In this document: positions 55,901 to 63,438 of the stretch, piece after piece | Layout: the number at the start of each line of letters is the position of its first letter | Numbering within the stretch: the first letter of the stretch is position 1 | NCBI GenBank assembly: GCA_030068525.1 | Contig: JASJOS010000019.1 | Location: forward strand, 150,442 to 214,441 | Length of the DNA stretch: 64,000 nucleotides | Direction: 5' to 3' | Source of the DNA: Xanthocytophaga flava | GTDB taxonomy: Bacteria; Bacteroidota; Bacteroidia; Cytophagales; 172606-1 | Notes under the pieces: generated by a model | The model's input: only the letters and a program-made list of their open reading frames with translations | What the model was told of the DNA's origin: nothing | Database searches by the model: none | Translations under genes and position numbers: made by a program

Positions 55901-57822
55901 GCTGAGTTATTGTAAATACCTACAGCTTGTGATCCATTAAAATTCACCTGAAAATATAACTCGATTGCACTATTGGGAGGTAGGGTATAATTTCCAAATG
56001 TAAGATTGGTAGAACCTGCACCCGGCACTACTCCCCCACCAGAGGCTGTACCATCCAGGTTGGTATAGGTAGATCCTGTATAGGTTACTCCAGCTCCGAT
56101 CAAAGCAAGATCATCACGAACTTCAACACCGGTTGCAGTTCCAGGCCCTGAATTTTGAACAGTAATGATATAATAGAAGCTTCGTGGAGTTCCCTGAGTA
56201 ATAGGTCCTATAGGCTCTACCCGCTTACTTACAGTAATAATAGGTTTATCTGTAATAGAGGAAACAAAAGCCAGCGTAGTTGGAGAAAAAGTGGTTGAAC
56301 TTCCGTTATTACCCGAAGTAGCCCCATTGGCCGGAAATTCGTTTAATGCTGTAGATGCCGTTATACCATTAATACCTGGAGAAGTATCAATAGTAGGCGA
56401 TGAACCTGTAGGTACAGCAACAAAACCACCACCACCACCACCACCAGGACCTTCTGATTCACCTGTAATAGTAATAGGAGTCACTTGGCTACCCCCATTA
56501 CCCCCTCTAGCATTTAGTGATACGTTTGTAATAGAAGTTGCATCTATTACTATAGTTCCACCAGCTCCACCACCGCTGGCAGCATCAATATTCTGATTAT
56601 TTGTATTGGAACCATTCTGTCCATTGGCAGATAGGCTACCTGTGCCTGTTACAGTATTAGCCAACAAATAAATTAAGCCGCCGCCATTACCCCCATTGCC
56701 TCCTGAATTACTATTTGCATCACCGGCGCCACCTCCACCACCTAAAAAAATACGATTTCCTGGCGCGGCAGTTAATGGACGTCCACCCAAACCTCCTACT
56801 TCATTTCTTTTATTATCACCCCAGGCTGCATTACCAGGTCCCGTAGTAGTAGCATTAGCGTCATTAATACCTCTAGTATATCCTCCTCTTCCTCCACCCT
56901 GTGAGGTAGTCCGAGTATTACCATTAGCAGTATATCCTGGATCAAGTGCCCATGCAGCAAATCCTGTACAAGTATTACACATAACCCCCTGCCCTGTCCA
57001 TAGCGCAACATTTCCACCATTAGCACCACCGCCACCACCAGCATTGTGTGTATTACCTCCACCCCCACCATTGGCAGGAGCCCCACGGCTATATCTACCA
57101 CCTAAAGCCGTATATTCATTCTGATTTCCAGCAATCCCTTCTCCTTTTTCCCCCCCGTTGGTATTGACAGTACTTCTATAACTAGTATAGGGAGGATTAG
57201 TAACTGCATCACTTGCATTATGAAAAACTCCACCTCTGAACCCTTTAGCATCAACTGTAATCGTACCATTAACAGTAATTGTAGTTTGTGCATGAATAGC
57301 AACAATCCCTCCTGTAGCACCATCCCATGCAGGCGCGGTCATAGAAGCACCAGAATTGACAGTTAGAGTTGAGTATTGAGGGACTTTTACAACCTGAACA
57401 TGTCCGGCTACCGTATAGCTATTGGCAAAGGCGCTATTCACACGAAACGTGTTGCTATTGATACCTGTAACATACTTGAACTCATACTTACCTGCATTAT
57501 TGTAAGCAGAAACACTACCATAATTGATATCGTCTGTAGTGGTAATGCTGGCTCCCTGCATCTGAATGATCATTATAAGATCTCCATTTTGCAACCCGCC
57601 TAAGTCAGTTGCAATGTTATTTACAGTAGCAGTATTGGCTCCGGCAGTAATGTTTGCTGTTAAGCGTGTATATTTATTGACGACTAATCCGGAAGTTGAA
57701 ACTGTAAGAGGACCATCTTTTCCAGGTTGTGCCTGAGAGATATTACAGATAAAAAAAAGTGAAAGAAGAAAAAATAATGGCTGGCGTAAGATTAATCTTC
57801 CCATAATGTAGAGTTGTTTCAT
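49957..57822 (-). CDS. Giant repeat-rich surface protein with T9SS type-B sorting domain
   Basis: The 2621-residue protein starts with a signal peptide (ILRQPLFFLLSLFFICNISQAQ). A very Gly/Asn-rich region spans about 225-475. A DUF11-like repeat lies at about 530-660 (ITVQNSGPGTATGVEVRDDL), and thrombospondin type-3 Asp-rich calcium motifs at about 798-828 and 1085-1146 (DTDGDGIADITDLDDDNDG). Many Ig/cadherin-like repeats follow, including three similar copies at about 1981-2281 with the LSNDSDP and DTYTY patterns. The last 100 residues (FIPEGFTPNGDGQHDFFVIE, FNRWGNLVYESK, DGTYFYIIKF) are a gliding-associated type-B C-terminal sorting domain. It is thus secreted by T9SS and bound to the surface. 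I chose ATG 57822; the frame opens earlier only with GTG at 57885. It is likely an adhesin (inference). Confidence 0.92.
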   Translation of the reverse strand: MKQLYIMGRLILRQPLFFLLSLFFICNISQAQPGKDGPLTVSTSGLVVNKYTRLTANITAGANTATVNNIATDLGGLQNGDLIMIIQMQGASITTTDDINYGSVSAYNNAGKYEFKYVTGINSNTFRVNSAFANSYTVAGHVQVVKVPQYSTLTVNSGASMTAPAWDGATGGIVAIHAQTTITVNGTITVDAKGFRGGVFHNASDAVTNPPYTSYRSTVNTNGGEKGEGIAGNQNEYTALGGRYSRGAPANGGGGGNTHNAGGGGGANGGNVALWTGQGVMCNTCTGFAAWALDPGYTANGNTRTTSQGGGRGGYTRGINDANATTTGPGNAAWGDNKRNEVGGLGGRPLTAAPGNRIFLGGGGGAGDANSNSGGNGGNGGGLIYLLANTVTGTGSLSANGQNGSNTNNQNIDAASGGGAGGTIVIDATSITNVSLNARGGNGGSQVTPITITGESEGPGGGGGGGFVAVPTGSSPTIDTSPGINGITASTALNEFPANGATSGNNGSSTTFSPTTLAFVSSITDKPIITVSKRVEPIGPITQGTPRSFYYIITVQNSGPGTATGVEVRDDLALIGAGVTYTGSTYTNLDGTASGGGVVPGAGSTNLTFGNYTLPPNSAIELYFQVNFNGSQAVGIYNNSASAYFDDPTSAASPVVKVTPGGTYTDGSGTVGGSNYNGAAATLEDVTINNTNNAPTATNNSYTAKQSVLMYGNVITDNTGAGVDSDPDAGTRITVETDLVSYNTGQGKLVIADNGQFSFVSAPGFTGSFTFTYNLIDNGSPVRQSNTATVTIQVNSMPDTDGDGIADITDLDDDNDGILDIMEAGCGGTGVINTASNLIVNGNFNQGIPASTTPDPQYIAPGGTWGSGTWTSGVAYNGYNVYPVDTRIAIQRGVVTYSPIDPTDPAVPEYGVPSGYRVVQGPFAGDAPFNVPASDTYLYSNGNSLGVQYVICRQTISGLTPGRDYILVSYTSNAINPILTDPAAPEDGIMQFYVDNVAPFDGADAQPVGEGYVVYKDGDPKSGHAGKDLWDRRQVVFRATAPTAVFELRDAQLGINGDDFVITYAGVFPYNDYSCASLPADPSGDEDGDGVANWQDADDPALGPLGLTASGIRTVYASLDPDGDGLLSQFDLDSDGDGCPDAKEAVSGATVNADGTVGSGAVYGYNGFFDSLELMSTTGGTPVETGTTNYTLAATSGTYNFLNKTVFSACSNNAPTASDKIIRIRKNTTLHPSSYTFTTGDFGFADADPGNSLASVTITSLPVKGTLTLNGVAVTVGQEIATADIPDLVYTPVVDETGNPYTTFQFKVRDNTGVYSIAANTVTVIVYDIEAIDDLPLANPITAVQIGAPTSVDVLANDTHITGNVVTLNVVSQSSACFTVTAVNNGTLTPTFLIDAGTGPCTTGTYSFVYNFTDNVVGVTSNNAVVTFTIVNTIVPVSKTIVVKVNKTVDPSSYTFSQTAGQGGTPDFDLAGGDGTLQKIVIYQLPLVTDGQILLNGTPVLAGAVISATDIPNLQFVPAVNRSGTPNPTMQYLAIDGNNSQSPVATAGTITFSIVDAIDDANVSIAAPINVIANDKLAATGTPIVRVTVQPTCGTTTVNADNTVTFTPDANGCTPGNYFFDYVFDTNIGGVSTVTSDTARVTFTIVQPTSADESIIAAVNVGRPFAAGDFTITSGSGALGSVVIKTLPAKGTLTYNGSPVTVGAVIPVANLNQLIYQSTESGVPYTTFTFAVRDTYNTESPVYTMTVNVIEAKDDPAVPTSPILVVQGSTINIPVLANDTIVSNTPTTLTIGSPSDPCFTASVDNTNPNAPTINFASAACPAAVYTFTYTITQGGSTTTTATVTVTVVPEKPVLNPGATVTVTFPEDNKVGTPTVENFADPSDNFVTQLQAAFAYPPSAGLLTQIKIDSLPHKGTLKYNGVAVAIGDVIALVDLDKLVYEPVPNENGSPYVTGLKVYAAGSVGNFSDDAVRVIINISPVPDAPLAQNDYNVTLINTPVTGNALSNDSDPDAGDVLTATAVSGGATTQGGSITIATDGMYTYTPPTGFTGIDTYTYTVCDQTGLCSQAVITVVVNPVSTDGNKAPIAKNDNYTTIQNTPITIPATGVLSNDSDPNGDALTVTVATNTATAQGGVITINADGSFSYTPKTDFVGIDTYTYIVCDGKGLCSAATVTILVNPPLTNGNRPPIAQNDENRTNYNTTLTIVTGSKNLLSNDSDPDGDAISILPVTSWPTTQGGTITVGADGSYTYTPRNNFLGTDTYTYTVCDDADPKGCATATLFITINIPPVAHNVLDTLVNPNRPSPPDPAGQSLQAVALDKPLVGTDEDGTVEGYLITVLPKHGVLYYTDNGTEVPILTSNTELTVAQAATLAYEPTIAYSGLDSLRYRAIDNEESISLADSTYKLVIINRPLAFDDEQVVVPNTPNVPIDAAANDSDPDDGTFDPAFSELDPKAITIITPPAHGTATVTDGIIYYSSTGSYEGLDSLVYVICDKTPTNSSLGKTPLCDTAVVRFIVRPPFIPEGFTPNGDGQHDFFVIENPNNDQIHLQVFNRWGNLVYESKDFKSTYTGVANDFPTSTSDWNGKSNRGVRVGEELPDGTYFYIIKFKNSGFNKSRYMTIIR

Positions 57823-57885
57823 ATCATTTGTGCAACTTGGAATTCTGTAAAAGCCTCTAAGTCTGTAAGTAACAAAAGGTATCAC

Positions 57886-58202
57886 CTTTCAGTACAGTAG
57901 TTCAGTATATCAAAGTAATCCTTTTAAAATGAAAGGGTTACAATAGTTTTATTTACTTTCTTACATATGCAAGTTTATGCTGTGCACTAAAATCACAAGC
58001 AATAATACAAGAAAATTGCATATATAAAAAAAATACAACAAGCTTATTATAAGCTCATTATATTTTCTCACTAATGCAATTTCTATTTTAAACTAAGAAA
58101 TATTTACAGTTTCTGCCTAATAAATTACAAAATAGAACATAAATCATACATCTGTAATTATATTCTGGAGTTACCTATTAACAGTAAAAAGGATAAAGAC
58201 AT
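57886..58202. other. Intergenic region, no gene seen
   Basis: About 315 bases, more than 70 percent A+T, between the ends of ispD and the start of the giant gene. TTACTTTG (minus strand, about 57918-57925) is one base from the -7 consensus and could serve the giant gene, but its -33 is poor. A small hairpin AGCTTA/TAAGCT lies at 58041-58055. Confidence 0.4.
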
Positions 58203-58868
58203 CTAATAAGAGACACACTGAGCCCATTCCAAATCTTCTGGAGTAGTAATCTTTATATTCCGGTAATCGCCTTCAATTAATGAAATTTTATGTCCGGCAG
58301 CCTCTGCCACGCTAGCATCATCTGTAAATAGTTCAGATTCTGGCACTTCAAATGCTTTTTTAATGAGAGATGTCTGGAAAGTTTGTGGAGTTTGAATTAA
58401 ACGAAAATCAGCCCGGTTTACACTTTGTGTAGTTCCATCTGATAGAACCTGACGAATAGAATCCTTTAGAGATACAGCTGCAACGGCGGAACCTTTTTCT
58501 TTTGCAACCTGAAAACTACGCTGTATTACCTCTATGGGAACAAATGGACGTACTCCATCATGAATAGCAACCATGCTTTCCAGATTATCAATTACCTGAA
58601 GGCCATTCCTGACAGACTGGAAGCGCGTTTTTCCTCCTATTACTACTTTCACATCAATCGTAAAGGCATATTTCTCTCTTAGATTCTCCCATGTCTCTAA
58701 TTGTTCTACAGGTAATACAAGAACTATCTGGATATGTTGGGAATATTCATAAAACCGTCTTATAGTATGCATCAAAATAGGCAATCCTCTGACTTCCAGA
58801 AATTGTTTAGGTATATCTGATCTCATACGGCTTCCAGAACCTCCAGCCACTATAATTACATATTCCAT
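58203..58868 (-). CDS. ispD: 2-C-methyl-D-erythritol 4-phosphate cytidylyltransferase IspD
   Basis: IspD is the third enzyme of the MEP isoprenoid pathway and joins CTP with methylerythritol phosphate. The 221-residue protein has the nucleotide-binding loop VIIVAGGSGSRMRSDIPKQF with the conserved Arg and Lys, VIGGKTRFQSVRNGL, AIHDGVRPFV, LIQTPQTF and TDDASVAEAAGH, all IspD hallmarks. There is no sign of fusion to IspF. It stands alone between the surface module and the sdh operon. An inverted-repeat element lies 105 bases upstream. Confidence 0.95.
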   Translation of the reverse strand: MEYVIIVAGGSGSRMRSDIPKQFLEVRGLPILMHTIRRFYEYSQHIQIVLVLPVEQLETWENLREKYAFTIDVKVVIGGKTRFQSVRNGLQVIDNLESMVAIHDGVRPFVPIEVIQRSFQVAKEKGSAVAAVSLKDSIRQVLSDGTTQSVNRADFRLIQTPQTFQTSLIKKAFEVPESELFTDDASVAEAAGHKISLIEGDYRNIKITTPEDLEWAQCVSY

Positions 58869-58972
58869 ATTTATTTATAATTAACTATATTTTCCTGTGT
58901 TGACTAATTAGTGTTCAAACTAAAAGAGCATAAAATAATATTAAAATACTTTGAAGTAAAACTATTTATAGA

Positions 58973-59242
58973 GGGTAAGAAGGGTAGGAAGCGGGTCAGT
59001 TGCGGGTCAGATGTAAAATCCTGATAATCAGTTAGGGTAAGAAGGGGTAAGAATATTTTCTATACTACGTGTATTATATATACTATATAAAAAGAAAATA
59101 ATAAATATAATATATACTAACCCTTTCTGCTCCTATTCTTCTGCTACTATTTAGCCCTAAACATCTGGCACTTCTTACCCTTATTGACTATCAGGATTTT
59201 ACATCTTGCCCGCAACCGACCCGCTTCCTACCCTTCTTACCC
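58973..59242. repeat. 270-bp inverted-repeat element with iterated 10-mers
   Basis: Left arm 58973-59044 and right arm 59171-59242 are each 72 bases and are complementary at 66 of 72 positions. They enclose about 126 bases of very A+T-rich DNA. The left arm is strongly purine-biased and built from repeats: GGGTAAGAAG, GGGTAGGAAG, GCGGGTCAGTT, GCGGGTCAGAT, a spacer with ATGTAAAATCCTGATA, then GGGTAAGAAG and GGGTAAGAAT. No open reading frame or clear target-site duplication is visible. It could be a non-autonomous mobile element, a protein-binding iteron array or a long RNA hairpin; I cannot decide. Confidence 0.7.
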
Positions 59243-59276
59243 GCATATAAGGAAATGCCATTCTTAAAAAAAGAAA

Positions 59277-59311
59277 AACCTGGCATTTAATAGTATATCA
59301 AATGCCAGGTT
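59277..59311 (-). terminator. Terminator of the sdh operon
   Basis: AACCTGGCATTT (59277-59288) pairs exactly with AAATGCCAGGTT (59300-59311) around an 11-base loop. It lies 21 bases past the sdhB stop on the minus strand, and the sequence after it in that direction is T-rich (TTTTTC). Confidence 0.85.
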
Positions 59312-59332
59312 CTAACTATATATAGAAATAAA

Positions 59333-60100
59333 CTATGCGCCTTCAGACACCTTTAATTCAGGTTTAGAAGTAAGAGAAGCGAAAATAAAATCACGGTTCA
59401 TTAAAGCAATATTGCTCATAGAGATTCCTTTTGGACATTCAATAGAGCAAGCCCCAGTATTTGTACATGCACCAAAACCTTCGGCATCCATCTGAGCTAC
59501 CATATTTTCTGCCCGACGTTCCCGCTCAGGTTGTCCCTGAGGTAGTAAAGCCAGGTGAGAGATTTTAGCACTTACAAATAACATAGCGGAAGCATTTTTA
59601 CAAGCTGCTACACACGCACCACATCCGATACAAGCAGCAGAGTTAAACGCCTCATCAGATTCTGTTTTAGGAATAAGTATCTCATTTGCATCTGGTGCAG
59701 AACCCGTATTCACAGAAACAAAGCCACCTGCATGGTTGATACGATCAAAAGCAGAACGGTCTACGACCAAATCCTTAAGAAGAGGAAATGCAGCAGCACG
59801 CCATGGCTCTATAATAATAGTCTCTCCGTCTTTAAAATGACGCATATGCAACTGGCATGTAGTAGTCTGCATAGGTCCATGAGGACGACCATTTATATAT
59901 AAGCTACACGCACCACAAATTCCTTCACGACAATCATGATCAAAAGCAACCGGATCTTCTCCTTTTCTGGCTAACTCTTCATTCAACACATCAAGCATTT
60001 CCAGAAAAGACATCTCCGGATTGATATCCACTTTATAATCCACCAATTTGCCACTGGCAGAAGCATCACTCTGACGCCATATTTTCAGATTCAGTTTCAT
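59333..60100 (-). CDS. sdhB: Succinate dehydrogenase/fumarate reductase iron-sulfur subunit
   Basis: SdhB carries electrons from the flavin of SdhA to the quinone site through three iron-sulfur clusters. The 255-residue protein has the [2Fe-2S] ligands Cys57, Cys62, Cys65 and Cys82 ([21 protein letters not shown]), and the [4Fe-4S]/[3Fe-4S] set Cys157, Cys160, Cys163, Cys167 ([11 protein letters not shown]), Cys212, Cys218 and Cys222 ([12 protein letters not shown]). This spacing matches the Bacteroidota/epsilonproteobacterial type-B enzymes. It is the last gene of the sdhC-sdhA-sdhB operon, 64 bases after sdhA, and is followed by a terminator. Confidence 0.95.
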   Translation of the reverse strand: MKLNLKIWRQSDASASGKLVDYKVDINPEMSFLEMLDVLNEELARKGEDPVAFDHDCREGICGACSLYINGRPHGPMQTTTCQLHMRHFKDGETIIIEPWRAAAFPLLKDLVVDRSAFDRINHAGGFVSVNTGSAPDANEILIPKTESDEAFNSAACIGCGACVAACKNASAMLFVSAKISHLALLPQGQPERERRAENMVAQMDAEGFGACTNTGACSIECPKGISMSNIALMNRDFIFASLTSKPELKVSEGA

Positions 60101-60164
60101 ATGTATCGTGTTAACCTTATCCAGCAGAAAAGGTCTTGTTTTTTAATAAGTTAAGAGAAGCCTC

Positions 60165-62084
60165 TTATTTGTAGCTTCGTTTTGTCAGTTTCACATTTTC
60201 AAAGATCAATTCTTCTTTATGTAATTCTTCTTCCTGACCAGGTCCTTTGTATTCCCAGCAGGAAACATAGGCATAATGCTCATCATCCCGTTCTGCTTCC
60301 CCATCTTCCGACTGGTATTCTTCACGGAAGTGACCGCCACATGATTCATTACGAGCCAAGGCATCATCTACCATTAACTCACCTAATTCAATAAAGTCAG
60401 CAACGCGGTGTGCTTTCTCCAGACTTTGATTTAGTTCTTCATTTTTGCCTAACACTCTTACATTTTTCCAGAAATCAGCTTTGATCTCTTTGATCTTTTG
60501 TTTGGCAATCTTCAAACCCTCAGCATTCCGAGCCATTCCGCAATACTCCCACATCACCTTGCCTAGTTCCTTATGCAGGTCATCTACTGTTTTAGTCCCA
60601 TTAATAGATAATAACTTTTTAGTCATATCCATTACTTCCTGTTCTGCCTTTTTAAATTCAGGATGATCAACAGACACTTTATCCGTAGAAGGATTCATAC
60701 CTGCAAGGTAATCACCAATAGTATAAGGAATCACAAAATAACCATCTGCCAATCCCTGCATCAGTGCACTTGCACCCAAACGGTTAGCTCCGTGATCAGA
60801 GAAGTTAGCCTCTCCTAACGCATATAGCCCTGGTATATTTGTCATCAGGTTATAATCAACCCACAATCCACCCATTGTATAGTGAACAGCAGGATAAATA
60901 CGCATAGGCATTTTATATGGATTTTCGCCTGTGATCTTTTCATACATATCAAACAGGTTACCATATTTCTCAGAAATTTTCTGTTCACCATCGCGCTTGA
61001 TAGCATCTGCGAAATCCAGGTAAACTGCCAGCTTGGTAGGACCTACCCCACGACCTTCATCACATACCATTTTAGCATTTCGTGAAGCCACATCCCGAGG
61101 CACCAGGTTACCAAATGACCGATAACGACGCTCCAGGTAATAATCACGTTCGTCTTCAGGAATCTGATCAGGAGGTCTGTTATCACCCACTTTTTTAGGA
61201 ACCCAAACCCGTCCATCATTCCGCAATGATTCGGACATCAGTGTAAGTTTAGACTGATAATCTCCGGATACCGGAATACAGGTAGGGTGAATCTGAGTAT
61301 AACAAGGATTGCTAAATAAGGCTCCTTTTTTATGTGCACGCCATGCAGCAGTCACATTGCTGTTCATTGCATTGGTAGAAAGGAAAAACACGTTTCCATA
61401 TCCTCCTGTACATAGCAATACAGCATCACCAGCATGAGACTCTATTTTTCCTGTCACCAGATTGCGAGTTACGATACCACGTGCTTTCCCATCAACTGTC
61501 ACTACATCCAACATCTCAGTACGTGTATACATCGTTACTTTTCCACTGGCAATCTGACGGTTCAGTGCACTGTAAGCACCCAACAATAACTGCTGACCAG
61601 TTTGACCACGTGCATAGAATGTACGTGATACCTGAGCACCACCAAAAGAGCGGTTAGCCAGTGTTCCACCATATTCACGGGCAAAAGGTACACCTTGTGC
61701 TACAGCCTGGTCAATGATATTGACACTCACTTCTGCCAGACGGTATACGTTTGCTTCACGTGCACGATAATCCCCTCCTTTGATTGTATCGTAAAATAGC
61801 CGATAAACACTATCACCATCATTTTGATAGTTTTTAGCAGCGTTAATTCCACCCTGTGCAGCAATTGAGTGTGCACGACGTGGGCTATCGTGAAATGAAA
61901 ATGCTTTTACGTTGTATCCTAATTCAGCCAGAGAAGCCGCTGCGGCAGCTCCTGCTAATCCTGTACCAACAACAATAATTGTATATTTACGCTTGTTGGC
62001 AGGGTTAACCAACTTAAGATTAAATTTATGTTTAGTCCATTTTTCTGCTAAAGGACCTTCTGGAATTTTTGAATCTAATTTCAT
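60165..62084 (-). CDS. sdhA: Succinate dehydrogenase/fumarate reductase flavoprotein subunit
   Basis: SdhA oxidises succinate to fumarate at covalently bound FAD. The 639-residue protein has the dinucleotide-binding loop [17 protein letters not shown], the FAD-linking histidine in [14 protein letters not shown] (His72), and later motifs [13 protein letters not shown] and [20 protein letters not shown], where the substrate arginines and histidines lie. The C-terminal domain is Glu-rich. Length and the SIAAQGG-type signature fit the type-B SdhA of Bacteroidota. It sits between sdhC and sdhB. Confidence 0.96.
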   Translation of the reverse strand: MKLDSKIPEGPLAEKWTKHKFNLKLVNPANKRKYTIIVVGTGLAGAAAAASLAELGYNVKAFSFHDSPRRAHSIAAQGGINAAKNYQNDGDSVYRLFYDTIKGGDYRAREANVYRLAEVSVNIIDQAVAQGVPFAREYGGTLANRSFGGAQVSRTFYARGQTGQQLLLGAYSALNRQIASGKVTMYTRTEMLDVVTVDGKARGIVTRNLVTGKIESHAGDAVLLCTGGYGNVFFLSTNAMNSNVTAAWRAHKKGALFSNPCYTQIHPTCIPVSGDYQSKLTLMSESLRNDGRVWVPKKVGDNRPPDQIPEDERDYYLERRYRSFGNLVPRDVASRNAKMVCDEGRGVGPTKLAVYLDFADAIKRDGEQKISEKYGNLFDMYEKITGENPYKMPMRIYPAVHYTMGGLWVDYNLMTNIPGLYALGEANFSDHGANRLGASALMQGLADGYFVIPYTIGDYLAGMNPSTDKVSVDHPEFKKAEQEVMDMTKKLLSINGTKTVDDLHKELGKVMWEYCGMARNAEGLKIAKQKIKEIKADFWKNVRVLGKNEELNQSLEKAHRVADFIELGELMVDDALARNESCGGHFREEYQSEDGEAERDDEHYAYVSCWEYKGPGQEEELHKEELIFENVKLTKRSYK

Positions 62085-62187
62085 ACAGGTGAAACAATTA
62101 AGATTTCAGATTTTTGCTCCATATTATTCAGACATTCAACGCTGTATCTATCGGAGTCTTATATTTTGAAGAATAACTGACAGTTAA

Positions 62188-62874
62188 TTATCCTTGTAAA
62201 AACATGTAAACAGGAATTATAGCAAAGCCTGCAGGTACTATAATAGAGAAAGCAAGACCTAAACCTTTTAGGAAAGGAGTGTATTTAGGATGGTTAACCC
62301 CTATTGTACGAAAGGCACTCTGGAAGCCATGAGACAAGTGGAATGCCAGCGCAATCATAGAAACTACATACAGCAACACTAACCACCAATCCTGAAATGC
62401 AGCCTTTGTAGTTGTATACAAGTCAAGATAATCCTGAGTTGTGTCATGTTCTACATAAGAACCAATCCCGAAATCTGTTAATTTCATCTTTCCCCAGAAA
62501 TTCACTAGGTGAACAACCAGAAATACCAGAATGATTGTTCCTAAAATTCCCATATTTCGTGAACTCCAGGTACTACTGTTATTCACATATGCATACCCGT
62601 GAGGACGTGCCTTACTGTTACGAAGTGTTAAAAACAAACTAACAAAGATGTGAGTCAGAATGAAAACAAAGTTCAGAATAGAAACAGTCTGGATTAAAGG
62701 ATTGTGTCCCATAAACTTTGCATATGTATTAAAAGCTATCCCTCCATCGCTTTTCAATAATTGTAGGTTCCCTACCAAATGCACTACCAAAAATAGTATT
62801 AAAAACAAGCCACTAAGTGCCATCAGAACTTTGCGGCCAATGGTACTGGTTAAAGCGTTTACTAACCAATTCAT
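62188..62874 (-). CDS. sdhC: Succinate dehydrogenase cytochrome b subunit (type B)
   Basis: SdhC anchors SdhAB in the inner membrane and binds haem and menaquinone. The 228-residue protein has five predicted helices (LMALSGLFLILFLVVHLVGN; LNFVFILTHIFVSLFL; LGTIILVFLVVHLVNF; WLVLLYVVSMIALAFHLSHG; GLAFSIIVPAGFAIIPVYMF). Histidines in the first four (VVHLVGN, THIF, VVHLVN, FHLSHGFQSAF) fit the two-haem, single-subunit type-B cytochrome; no separate sdhD is present. It is the first gene of the sdh operon, preceded by an exact consensus promoter at 62938-62969, and 103 bases separate it from sdhA. Confidence 0.95.
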   Translation of the reverse strand: MNWLVNALTSTIGRKVLMALSGLFLILFLVVHLVGNLQLLKSDGGIAFNTYAKFMGHNPLIQTVSILNFVFILTHIFVSLFLTLRNSKARPHGYAYVNNSSTWSSRNMGILGTIILVFLVVHLVNFWGKMKLTDFGIGSYVEHDTTQDYLDLYTTTKAAFQDWWLVLLYVVSMIALAFHLSHGFQSAFRTIGVNHPKYTPFLKGLGLAFSIIVPAGFAIIPVYMFLQG

Positions 62875-62937
62875 AAATGTTATAACTCGATAGTTTTTGA
62901 CGTGAAACAGATATTATTTTGATATTTTACTATCGCT

Positions 62938-62969
62938 CAAAAGTACATTTGGAATTAATAGCATGCAAA
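62938..62969 (-). promoter_or_regulatory. Promoter of the sdh operon
   Basis: On the minus strand TTTG (62966-62969), a 20-base spacer and TACTTTTG (62938-62945) exactly match TTTG-N19-21-TAnnTTTG. Transcription would start near 62930, about 55 bases before sdhC. Confidence 0.82.
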
Positions 62970-63438
62970 AGAATCCATTTATTTTGACTCAATCTAAATA
63001 ACTTACTTGAATGAAAATCAAGGTCTCCCAAACATTTATAGAATCTATTCCTATAAACACAAAAAAACTTACAAGGTTTTCTATTTTTTTCTACACTCTA
63101 CTATATAAATATCTACTAATCTCTTTGGAACAAATGCCATCTATAAAATCCAACAATAGAAACTTGTCTACCACTGACTTGTAAATTGTCATGTATTTGT
63201 TTTCCGTATCCTATTAGTAGATAAAACACTCTGTGCTTACATATTGTTTTAATGATTTACTTTCTTGATTACTTAATCACTTTTGCAATTTGCATTGCAG
63301 TAAGATTTTAGTTAAAAGTGCTTTTACTGTTATTCTGGAGTAAAATCTACCTCGCAATAAAATCTATTTAAACTTTATTCCTCCAGATATACTTCCATTG
63401 TTACTATAAGCGTTTTGTAATCAAACTACAATCCACTT
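62970..63438. other. Intergenic region, no gene seen
   Basis: About 470 A+T-rich bases between the divergent sdh promoter and the next rightward gene. No credible open reading frame. A short palindrome TGCAAT/ATTGCA near 63283-63298 and CACTTTTG just ahead of it, one base off the -7 consensus, are the only marks I see. Confidence 0.4.

Noticed and set aside
56696..57124. Proline-rich 142-codon frame on the plus strand
   Set aside because: It is the complement of the glycine codons in the giant protein's Gly-rich region (GGN read backwards as proline-like codons). It has no family features or start context.
57823..57885. GTG start adding 21 residues to the giant cargo protein
   Set aside because: The extension would bury the signal peptide behind a non-signal-like segment; the ATG at 57822 gives a normal signal peptide.
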